Assembly: GCF_958295425.1 (NCBI RefSeq)
Contig: NC_081142.1
Span: 13,791,821-13,855,820 of the forward strand
Length of the DNA stretch: 64,000 nt
From: Solea solea
Taxonomy: Eukaryota; Chordata; Actinopteri; Pleuronectiformes; Soleidae
Reading direction: 5' to 3'
Under the pieces are notes generated by a model, which saw nothing but the letters and a program-made list of their open reading frames with translations, had not been told where the DNA came from and ran no database searches. A program made the position numbers and the translations under genes. Positions 42,201 to 54,200 of the stretch are shown one piece after another. The first letter of the stretch is position 1. Each line of letters opens with the position of its first letter.

Positions 42201-45200
42201 CCACCAAATTTGGACATATGATGCTCTACTGTGGCAAACGTTGTGGACACTTTTTTTTTTACAATTACTAATAGAAAGCACTCTTTAGATTATTTGTTTG
42301 ATTACTTTCCTAAAGGGCAAATTAAGTGAAATTGATCTACAGCTATATTCTTGAAAAGCAAAGTTCTGCAGTGTTCTGCAAGTAGCCATGGAAACATGAC
42401 CAGTGCAAACTTTAAAGTTGACTTATGCATATTTGGTCAGTGAATAATAACAATAGTTTGGGCAGACACTTGTTTTACGTAGGCAGATTCCAAAAGTGCT
42501 GCTTTGGTTTCTCTTGGAAATTTCCAATAAAACTATCAGAAGACAAATAACAAAGATTGAATTTTTAACATTTAACATTTAATACCTCTTTCTTCAAGAA
42601 ACAAGTATATAACGTATGTATAATACAGGTGGTGCTGTAAAATAAGCAAGAAACTTCACCACAGCAGGGGACATGAAATTCAATGTAGATTGCAGGTTAA
42701 TTCTCAAGAGATAATGGGCTCATGCTGTTCTGTTAAATCTAATTAATGTTGCCCCTTTTTTCTTGTTGTGTGCTGTAAATTCACAGTTCTCTGTGTGTGC
42801 GTACGTACGTACATGAGTGCATATGAAAACAGTGGACATCTAGGTGCTGCCATGTGAAAACAAAAGCATCCACAGTAAATGTGATGCTGTAGTATTGATC
42901 CACAATGGCTGCTCGAATCACCATACATCCCAATCTGGTCCAATCAGGTCTAATTTTTTGTTTTTTTTCAGTAATGGATTGCTGTAAACAAGATGACAGG
43001 AACACTGGCTGTCTACACACTTATTTAATTCGGCATTTGCATTTGCAGTTCGAGACTCAAGAGGCAGAGCAGCATCCTTTTTGAACAAAAGAAAGAAACA
43101 ACTCACACAAACAAATGACCCACAAAAGACACACATGTTTAACAGAAAAGTATGTTGAGGAACAGAATTGAAACAAAGGAAGGAAAACACACACACACAC
43201 ACAACACCTTAATCACAACACAAAAAAAATGAAAATAAATAAATAAAGGAAAGCCAAAAGGAAAATGCTTGTTAAAAAAACAACAACAAAGTAAAGAGAA
43301 ATAATCAATTGAAAAAAACCACAGGGAATGCATAAAGAAAAAGACCATCATGGCTAAAGGGATTCTATACAGGCATGCAAGCGCAGTTACATTCTCCCAT
43401 CATGCAACAGGTGCTGTTATTTCCACGTGCTAGTTTCATGACATGTGCAAGAAAGCTTTAAGGTGCAGAAGCAATACCAAAGGATGCAAAACGAGAAAAG
43501 GCCCCACAATGCAAACATAAAAGTAAATTAACAAGACCCGAGTTACTCGGGTTTGCTTTCATCATTTCTTCCTTGAAAATAAAGAAAGATTTCTCTGACA
43601 ATCATTTAGCAGTTTGGTTTAACTGATTAGTATTTGTTCAAATTAGTAATGAATCGAGCTCTCTAAAAGGCACATAACAGCTAAAAATTTATCAACATGT
43701 TGATTTTTTTTTTTTTTTTTTTTCAAATGTGGGTTAAAAAAAGTTAAAAAGAAAAAAACACACCAACCTTCTCGAAGCTCTGAGGGATGTAAAGGGGTTG
43801 ATGCAGAACACAATGACATGAGGAGAAGAGAAAAATAGGGGAAACACAGAGAGAGTAAAAAAAGCCACCTCAAGGTGTTTAGCTGCAGCTACATTTCCCT
43901 TTTCTTTAATCTTTGTTTTCCTCATTTTCCCCATGTCCCTGCTATCAGTGACACTTGTCTTGAAAGTACACTTGCCTGCCCCACCCCCCCACCCCCACCA
44001 CTTAAATAAACTTTGAACCAGAACAATCAGATTCACACCAGTGGCCACATTGTTGTCTATGAAGAAGAATATAATGTGGTGCCACTGGAGTCAAATCAAG
44101 CGTACCATACTCATAATTCAAAATTTCACAAGCTCCTTATAGCCACAAGGATGGGCTCCTGTGGTGGCTGTATTTGCTTTTGTTAGAGAAGGAAACCAAA
44201 CAAAGAGAAAATAAAGAAAAAAACTAATGAGAGATAGAAAAGAAAAGAAAAGAAAAAAAAAGACACAGTTTGGTCTGAAATTAGCAGCTGCGGTTTAAGA
44301 CGATTAAAGTTAAAGTTGGTCAAAGCCAATCAGTAACACTAGGCATACGGATTCTGTTTGAGTGGTTGTCTCCAATTGCCCTGGTGCAGGCTTTGGTTGG
44401 GAATATTCTTAAAATGGATCCATACCACAGCTGCTAATCTCAAGTGCATATTGCTTTGTGGAAAAAAAAAACAACAACCAAAAACATAGTCAACATCAAG
44501 TATCAGATTCGATTGCCAAACGTTAACTGAAAACAGACAAAGGTGGACACCATTAAGGCATAACAAGTGTGCTAGTGTAAAAGTACCTGAGTAATCATGA
44601 CCCTTGTGGGCTCTTTAAAAGCATGCCAATGGAGCCAGTGTTCATGGAGACTGCATGAATTGTTGGAAATGTGTGATTTTAAACCATAGACGCTATGCTT
44701 ACATCCCTGTGCTGTGTCAACAAAGTGTTCCCACTACAATTGCAAAATGATTCCTGTAGAGCTCTTGATTATAAATTGCATGAACCCATTAATTTCTGCC
44801 TTGCATATACACGGCCAAGGTCAACAGCAACCTGACGTTAACGAGTTACTGCATGAGAGTGGAGACGGCATGAGCCTCCACAATGAACGCAGGCGAGAAG
44901 AGACGCTGATAAAGATGAATAATGAAGCTTTTTTTTTACCATCCTCTACTCACTGTTGAATTTCTCCTCCCTATGCCGCTACCTCACAGGGTATGATAAT
45001 AGCAATAATAATGAAAAAGCAGCTCCCTGACCCATTTTATAATGTCAGGGTAGTGAATTATTTATTGGGAACAAAGTTATTTGGTACACAGCAGAGGGAA
45101 CAAACTGAGCAGATACCATCTTTATTTAATATGCACAATATAAATAATACATGTTGAAAATGCATCTGCTTCAATTTAATAAAACTCCCTCAACTGGGAT

Positions 45201-48200
45201 TCACTGTCATTTAACATTAGTTGGAGAGGGTCTGCTTTAATCTTAATTGCCAGTTTCCTATGAAACTCAACATTGCCTTCAAACTGACTGTTTTTCATAC
45301 TGTATCTTCACCAGCCAACGGACTGTTAAAGATAATAACCCAAAGCAGAAATGGGGGAATACTATGGATTTATGCTCCAGAACACCATGAAGAAAAGTAG
45401 AGGAACTTGTACTACGTATAATCTATGCGATAAGAGCATTTTTTTCATGAATTACAGAACAGCTGACTCCGTTCGTCGGTCCCTATTAATTCCCCACAAG
45501 GAAATCTTTTTCATCCCCAGAACTGGAGAAGGCTACAGGGTTGAGATTTTGATTGGTCGGCAGTAATACCTTGCCATACAATCAAAATCAACACTTACCG
45601 TTGTGCTCCTCTACCTGAAAGAAACTTGTTTAAAAAAAAAAAAAAAAAAAAAAACATTGACTTCTTTTTTGGCGAAGTTTGACGAAGGGATAGACATTTT
45701 ATCGGGCACACAGGAACAAGAAAGCGGCGTCTCACAACCGTTAGAGTAAAGACATACGGCTTGTTGTGCTACACATTTCCTTCCGAGTGAGTAAGGGAGG
45801 GCATTGAAAAGACAAAATGGAGCAAAACATCATAACAGAGAACATTAGTTGGTCAATTATAGTTTTACATTTGGGAGTTTCAGTGCATATGAAATTACAC
45901 TTATGGGCAGGCAATACTATCAATGCTAAAAGATTTATAATTCTATTTAGCCAAAGACATTTTGCGAGTATACATCGGAGCTAGAATGGGAAGCAATAAT
46001 CATTTGTCAAGCTCAACAGTAATGCCACTTAAAAGCTGAGCTGCAATGTGCATTTGAGTTAGAATGGGTGGGTGTGGGTGTTTCTTATATTTTCTCTGGC
46101 CTGGCTCTGGGGTCGGGTTGCTCCCTACCTCGCACATAAAGGTTAGCAGGGGACGAGTAGCGCACGCCTTCCACATTAGACGCCACGCACTCGTACTTCC
46201 CCTGGTCTGTCTCCTCGCTGTTCTCGATCTGCAAGGCACCTGGGAAAGGATACCGTCCAACAAAGACAAAAACAAAGGGACGGGAGAGAGAGACAGAGAG
46301 AAAAAAAGAAAAAAAAAGCAGGGAAGAAATTATTAGTTGACCTTTCAGTGACATGAAACTTTTCTTAATGGAGAGCATCTTGAACTTCTCAAGAGCTGTT
46401 TCTCTCTGCAACGCTAACACAAGGTTCCTCTCCGGCCTCGGCCTTACACACACATACAGCGAGGAGGAATTCATTCATTTGTAGCTGCGTTGGTGTATGC
46501 AGCTCGTGTAAGAGGAGAGAGCCCTTTCCCAAAAAACAAAAAAAAAACAACAACAAGGGCAAAGAAATGATGTAAATGTGACGAAAGCTAAATGAGGGAA
46601 CGGCGGGGAGATGCTCCTGCAAACTGATTTACAGACTCTCCTTTTGCATGAGGTAGAGCCTGTGTGTGTGAAGAGGGAAGACAATCAGTGGAAAACATGT
46701 TCAAATAGTGTGTAGTTCTACAGATATAGTGATATATAGTGTTTATTATTTGCTGTTAATACACTTTGTTTAGAAGTTATACTTCTCTTTTGAGTTGTGA
46801 CCTAATGCAAATTTGTTAGGGTATTACAGTGTGTTTCATATAAATGCTTGAGGGCATTCTTTATTTTTCATTTTTTTTATCCCTATCTTCAGATTTTATC
46901 TCCCGCGTGTGTAAATGAAGTTCACCGGAACGCTTTCGGAATAAAAATGGGAGAAGGGGCGTGGGGGAATAGAGACGGGAGGTGAAGCGACGGGCGTTGG
47001 ATCATTCCTCGTTAGAGTGCTGTCGACGGCACTTCCTGATGATATCATTAGGCCTTCTGGCTGGCTCAGCAGACAGATTGCAGCCTCGGCCCGCCTGACA
47101 AACACAGCACCGCCGCTCGTTAGCATTTAGCCAGGAAGCATCAATACGCCGGCCGCTGCCCGGGACGCTTTGTAATACACCATAACCTACTCCATCACAC
47201 CAGCAAGCGGCGTGAAAAACAATGTTGTACACGGCTACTATTCCGGAACATTGGTTTAATAACACTTTTCAGCTGTGCCGCGAATGAGCACGTCGATCCT
47301 GCTTAATTGTAAAGATTAGTCACGGTTCCACCTTAAACATAAACCAACGCTATCCGAGTCATTTACACCTTGGAGTCGGTACAAAGATATGCGCTTGAAG
47401 ATAGGAAATCCATTCTCTATTTTCTTTTCAATTCTTCATTTGCCTCTGCAGCTCGGATCGTCGTCAGCCCCTGAGGGAGCTGTTCCTGGCACATACTGTA
47501 TCTCAATCAAATGAAAATGTCCACCTGCAGTGTGCAGGTGGTGGAGTCTTAGCTCTGTGTTTACGGAGGGATCTGATTTGGATCTGTTTGATATGTGCTT
47601 GGGAGAGCAAACGCAAGCCTGGTGGCAGGTGGGCGGAGTTTGCTCAGAAGCCTGCGCCTCAACACTCGGGGAGACCACAAAGTCAGGACTGTGCGAAGTT
47701 TACCTCCACGTGGACGCTTCCCTGAAAGCTCCGCCTAAGGCTCCTCCACAAACTTGGTCCCTGTGCTGGGTTACGAGATATTTGGAACACTAAAGCTAAA
47801 GTTGGTGCAGGGTTTTTTTTCTCTCTCTCCCACCAATGCTTCATAAATAGTAATGTCAGGTTTTAGGGTTTGTGCTGGGCCAAAACTCGCCTTTTGTTAA
47901 CCGCTCACAGCCAGTTTTATCCCAATAAATATAATAGTATTTAACAGGTTTTCATCCCGTGTCTGTCTGGAGTAGAGCTGAAATTCTTCCAACAAATAGA
48001 AGTGTCCTGATCTAAAAAATGATACTTCACAAAATGCCATCTGAAGGTCAACAAAACAAAGACACCAACATGCAGATGGCTGACAGATAATGAGCCAAAC
48101 ATTAATTGGGAGCCAATTAAAACGAACCGCTGTGAACTGTTCCTCCTGGCATAAGAGAGAGCAAGAAGAACAAAAAATAGACGAGTCTTTGAAGGGATGG

Positions 48201-51200
48201 AGAGAGAGGGAGAGAGAGAGAGAGAGAGATACTCTCATCAATTCCCGCCAGCTTTCGTAGAGGCTCCTTGCTAGGTGGTGTTATCTATTGTTTCCAGTTT
48301 CCCTACTGGCTTCATTTCATATTCTTGCTATTATTTCAAAGAGGAGAATTGTGATGAGCACATGAATACTCCCTCCACTAGTGGAGCACAGGGAGAGAGT
48401 GGGAATATGTGAGATGAAGACGGGAGGAGAAACTCCTAGAAGGAATCATAGAAAGGAGACATAAAGGAAGCAAGGCACAATGGAAGAACAATGAGAGACG
48501 GGAGAATGGAAATGAATTCTTTTTCATATACGTTTCGTGTTCCTTGTCTCAGGCCTGTCTGTTATTGTTCATTCTAAAAATGAGGGAAGAGGGTTCACTA
48601 TGGGGTCACACAATGATTAATGATTTTATGCAATTGTACATAAAGTACTCGATCAAATGAGATCTACCTTCAACAAATGTTTGAGAAGGAGGCCGAGTTT
48701 GGGAAGGAGAGGATATGAGCAGTTACATATGCGCTCTCTTTTGTCGCTAATGTTCTTTTACTTAATTAGAGAAATATTTAATCTTCCACATGCATATTAC
48801 TGAAACATTAATTCAGGTATTTGACCTCAACTGTACTCCAGAGGGCCGTGCAATTATTTCATGGGTACTTGACTTGATATATCTTGCTCATGTTGGACAC
48901 TGTCTGAAACGTCGAAAGAAGTGCATCTACGTCCAGACAGGACAACTGCTCACAGAAAGTGCCACCCCTCCTAATTCATATTTCTCTGGGTCAGATGTAA
49001 AGCACAAAAAGATCCAAACAGAAGACAAAAGAAAAAAAAAAACATGGCTCTTATTTTAGCAAATCAAGTTATTGATATGAAAGGACTAACGTTCAAGGAG
49101 GATCAATTAGTCTCCATCTAAGGCAAAGTGATCCTTTCTAGCCACTAACATTCAAAACGGCCAAAGCACTGCTGCAGCTCCTGGCTGCATGACTGCGCCA
49201 CTGCCTTCGTCTATTCAACAAAGAAGGCTGTAGTGGGTCTGAGATATCGTGGCAGCCTTGACAGCTGCCCTGGTTAAAGGCGCTGCATGCTGCAGGGTGT
49301 TCTGTGGAGCGCCAACGACGCTGAAGGTTGTAATACCAAATAAGAATGCCTAAACACAATGAAACAAATTGGTCCGGTTCTAGGATACTTACTATTGCAC
49401 TGGTGCTGTATAGTTTTCAGTCTATTGAAATCTCAATATTTTCTTAATAAAGGTTTGCAAGGGTTTAGATTTCCCACTAAGGCGGGGCTTTTTCCTCACG
49501 TTTCAATGCCAGCGAGCATGAATCATCATATCAGAAATCCAAATCAAATTTTTTTTTGAAGAGCATCTATATTTAGCTTTAATAAAGACTGATATGAATA
49601 AGGGGAAATAATAAAGTGGAGGAGGTATAAGGATGGGGGGGGGGGGATGAGAGAAAGAGATCTGAAAAAAAACAACAAAAAAACAGGCGGGCAAAATCAA
49701 AGTCACATCAATAGAAAGTGCAGTGGACAAAAGAGAGATGAAGAGAGGGAAAGAAAGAAAGAGAGAAAAAAAACACAGGACAGATGAGGGAATAAAAGAA
49801 AAGCAAGCCATGGATGATTAATTCCACAAAGTGCCTCAAGCCGTGGTCTGCCCACCCCGGCCGGTGCTTTGTAGCAGCTTTGTCATGTCTGTGCCCCCCC
49901 AGTCCCATTTGTGTAATTCAATTAGTGTGCTCCAGCGGGCCTTGATTGATTTGTTTAGGCGATCAACAAAATGGCTGGCCCAGTCGCACTCTTTCTTCTC
50001 CTGCCTCTTACTCCTTCTGCTGCGTCCCACTCGGGCAACTTGGTGGCACACTGTTCTTTTTCCTCGTTTTACCTCTCGTTTTCAGTTCACGCCTGTCACT
50101 CGTTTATCATCTCCTCTCCTCTCCTCTCCTGCCATTCCTCCTCCACGAACTCATCCCAACATCCCCTCATTAAAGCTCTGCTACAGTGCAGTTAAGAGCC
50201 ACAATTAGCCCCTTACTGTAGACGTAGGAATGTTAATGATTATCGCTGCAAATCATTTGACAATTTAATAACCGATTAACCGCCTGTGTCTGCTTCCCAT
50301 AGTCTTTATCGACGCTTTTCCACTTTACAGTTCTAGCGCTACTCGGCTCGGCGTGGCTCGACTTTACTCGGTCTGCATTGTTTTCCATTCACCAGAATAC
50401 CTCCTTAATGTGGGCAGGGTCGTTATAGCCCGGCTGTCGTTTCATACGTGACACAAACACACAAACTAGTGAACTGAATCATTAGAATCAGTTAATTAAA
50501 AAGAAAGGTTCTGTACTTCCTGCAACTAAAATAAAGCGGTTGTGAGGTTCTGATCCGGCTCATGTTCGCCGGCTTTCGGCAGTGCTGTCGCCAAATAAAC
50601 CAGACTCCTCTATTAAATAAGATTTTCGACATTTCTTTTGCTAAATGTTGGCGATTAACGCATGTTTTCAGAATGTTTTAAGTCTATTTAACTGATCTAC
50701 AGTTTCGGCATGGTTCGGTTTGATTCCCGTGTCGGACGTCGCGCTCAGGATACGAGTGTTAAAGCACTGAGAGCAAATGTGCAAAAACATTCCTGCTACT
50801 ACGTTACTAAATTATTTATACGTGCAGTATTTATAATTGCATGGGTCTATTGAGAAAGGTTGACATCAGGCCTGGGAAAAGTTGAAAACAGCGAGGAAAC
50901 TTCACACTGCAATTGCATTCTTATGCATGATGTAGAAAGACCCAAAGCCCTGTCAAATCCCACCTCACTGGCGACTGTGTTTGCCTAGTTTTACAGCCGA
51001 ATATACTACCTGCAACTTTCGCTCTCACACCATACGAAAGACAACCAGAGTGACCACTAGACACTCAAGTCTGGACCTGCAGTTTCCTCCCTCCGTGTCC
51101 TGGCTGTCACTCGTGAACGCTCTGTCACCACCCGAAGGTCAGTACACTGTGATCGCACCAGCATGTGGCCCCGCGTGTGACGCTATTGTTGTCAGCGCCC

Positions 51201-54200
51201 ATCTGGTGGCTTGTAACGCTCTCATGGAATCAGTAATAAACCAGGTAGGGAGTCGAGCTACCTCTATACCTATCGCTTCCCTCTAGGCGGCATCGTATGG
51301 AGGCAAACTGAATGCAGATTTTGACATGGCGTGAATCCGTGCTCACGTGGAGTGATGTAATATGACTCGGCGGAAGGACAATCGTGCCTCGCCTGAAACT
51401 TCAAAGAGCTTTGTTTTCTGAACAGGAAGAGTGCGCTCGAAGCAGATGAAAGTCTGCATCAGTGTGAGAGCATGCAACTGTGCAAACAAAGTATTCATGT
51501 CCTTCGCAGACACCTTGATCTCAATTATACAACGCCGCATCTCTCTCCAGCTATGAAATTGGTTTTCTTTCTACCTAAGCGCCATGCACTCCTGATGGAG
51601 TTTCGGTGTTCTCATGTGGCAACGTGGTAGAGAGAAATCACTTCTTTTTTTTTTCCAGGCTATTTATTTCATTATGCAAATGAAAAGTTCATAAGTCACG
51701 CCTGCTTTTGTTCGAAGCGATGTGATAAATGAGACCTTTTATGCAGAGAGGGCTGAGTTATGTTATGTTAGTGAGAACTGAGGGTGCTAAAGGAGTGAGG
51801 GGTAGCGTAAAAATTGAAAGGCCACTGCCTAGAGATGTCAGTTTGAGGATGGAGGACTTTCACCTTAGTGCTCTATTGTTGTAAGGGCTCATCTTCCAAA
51901 CCTAAAAGACGTTTATTCAATTTCCGTAAATACACGTGGCAAGTTGAGATTTTCACTTACCTGCACGACCTGTTGAACAAAAAACATTTTTGCAACAAAC
52001 ACAATCGACCACATTGAATCAACTGGGAGAAAAATGCCTCAGCAACAAAACCTGGTGGGTATTTAAAGTGGAACGATTGATTATTTTTTGAACAAAGTCT
52101 CGTGTGTAATTCATCACAGTCACACTGCTTTTCCGTTGTCACTCATGCCCCCTTCTTGATGTCATAATTAAACGTGGTTATACCGTGGAAAAGTAAATAC
52201 AATAAACAGTTGGCAACCAAATTTGATTTGCTCATCGGGGGTTTCCTGACACTGATGATGTGGCGAAGATTGTAGAAGGGAACAAACACGGAATGCCCAC
52301 AGAGGTGGAAGAACTGCACATTAATGACGACGCGTGGGAAAACATACGCTATGTCAACACCCACAGACACAGTGGACACAGTGGACAGGACACAAAACAT
52401 GAACGACAGAGAAATGTTAGTGGTCATGAGAGGTTTGTCATTTTTATGGAGGAAAAGGCTTCTTGGTATTCCCCATATTTAGTCAGTTGGGGTGGAGTTA
52501 GGAGTGGTTATGTCTGGTTATGTATCAGTTTAAGTATTTATTTTTTCTTCCCTTTTTTACTGTGATGGCTCTTACCTCGAATTGGGGTACCCTCTGGAGG
52601 AGACACAAAAACGAAGACACAACATCAGTTTAATTCAAGGTTAATGTTAGTAATAGTTAGAAAAGAGTTATTTGGGTCGGAAGGTGGGTCACTGGAAATA
52701 AGTCATCGATTTATTTATTTTTTCCCCATTGAAAACAACAATACCTCTCGCTGTTGGTATCACAAAGGACCTGGGAGGTTTATATGGTGATGGCATACTC
52801 GTCTCATTGGCCACTTTCGATCTGACTTGCCATAGATTTAGAAACAAAATGTTTCACTGACGGAGCAGAACAGGCCTGAGGTCTTGGCATGAGTTTTATC
52901 ATGGCTGCAACCTGGGTGATAACGCTGAGAGTAAGAGTTTCGACCTTTTATTGACATGGATTGCTGCAGTGGCAGTAGCCCTTTCCCGGCCAACCGACCT
53001 TGAATAAGAGGTCAGTAAAACACTTAGGGTCTCACTCTTCTCTGCCAGATATTAGTATGGAAACTACTTGCTGAGGGACAAGCGGAGTCTCCACTGAACA
53101 AGACTTCCAGACTGCACCCTCAGGCAACCGCAAGCAAAATCAAACAAATCGAAATTGTTTTTCATCCTACGTCGTAAACCTGCTTAACTGAGACAGACAG
53201 ACTCTTCACCTCAAGCTTCACCCATTCTTCCCTGTTCATTTCGGTCCTCTCCGTCTTCCCAACTGTTTTATTTTTACCGGGAGTTGCACTGCATGCTTCT
53301 CAATTCTTTGTTTATTGTGAGTCTGTATTGTATTACATGCTTGACTGCATGCCAAATGTCCCATTAGGGACAATAAAATATTGAGCTTATTCAGTAGGGT
53401 GGCTCGTAGGCTTTTCAAATGTATCCGCAAGATCTTGGTCCAATATAAAATGCAGACCTTATAGGCAGATGTTAGGGCGTGGGCAGGCGTGGTAACTGTC
53501 CTTTTTCTATCCCATTGTTTTGCAGCAGTTTTTCTCCAAACTCCTTTTTTGCTTTATGCTACTTTCTGTCAACATCCTGCATTGTGTTTGTGTGTATTTT
53601 AGTCTTTTATTTAATCCCCCCGCCGCCCCCCCTGCCTTTTTCTTAGTTTCCCTCTTAAAATCTACGGATGACTCATGGCAGCAACATGCCCTTGGCCATC
53701 CCTCGAGAGTGCCAGCAGGGTGGCATCAATCCAGGAGAGGTGGACTACTTAGCAAAGACAGCCTGCAGGCACAGAGCTGAGGGTCAATGTCATGCAAATC
53801 CCATTGAACCTAACTTTATAGACCCAGCCCATCCATACAATCATACAATATATAGCAACAACAACTTTTTTGCTCAGCCCACAGAACAATATCTCTCCTA
53901 GAAATAAAATAAAAATCTCACATGGGATAGTAGTTACGTCTCCGTGTGAAGATGCATCCTTTGTGATACCAGCAGGGAGGAGGAGGTAATCACTGAGTTT
54001 GAAGTTGTGCCTGGTTTGCAATGCATGCATGTGGACAGATTTCCTTCCTCAGGGTTGCTGTGCACTTCTCTGTGCTTTATATGCATTTCACAATATACAG
54101 ATATAGTATTTGGCTATATATTTAAAGGGTATGTTGATAGTAACCAAAGTTATACAGTAAAATCCTGTGTAAATAATCTATTGCAAAAGCTGTAAATGTA

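Larger units (their letters stand above)
36696..43767. other. intron of ptprs, 7.1 kb
   Basis: This intron lies between meB and Ig3. It contains purine-rich sequence near 37550-37700, TG and TA microsatellites (38107, 38594) with a GATATATC decamer array, a compound TG/TGG/G repeat (39213-39276), a G14 run (40898-40911) and a T20 run near 43704. Two UGCAUG elements lie 361 and 388 nt downstream of meB. No other exon is recognised. Confidence 0.85.
46240..52575. other. intron of ptprs, 6.3 kb
   Basis: This intron lies between meA6 and the second Ig2 exon. It contains a GC-richer complex stretch (46900-47260), a GA microsatellite (48200-48229), a G run near 49637 and a dispersed repeat with CGGCTCGGCGTGGCTCGAC (about 50313-50860). 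No exon is recognised. Confidence 0.85.

Noticed and set aside
49831..50208. A 125-residue plus-strand open frame
   Set aside because: It is low-complexity serine/leucine/proline sequence from a CT-rich intron, which explains the lack of stops.
50981..51286. A 101-residue plus-strand open frame
   Set aside because: It lies beside a transposon-like repeat and has no recognisable domain or intron structure. I do not call it a gene.
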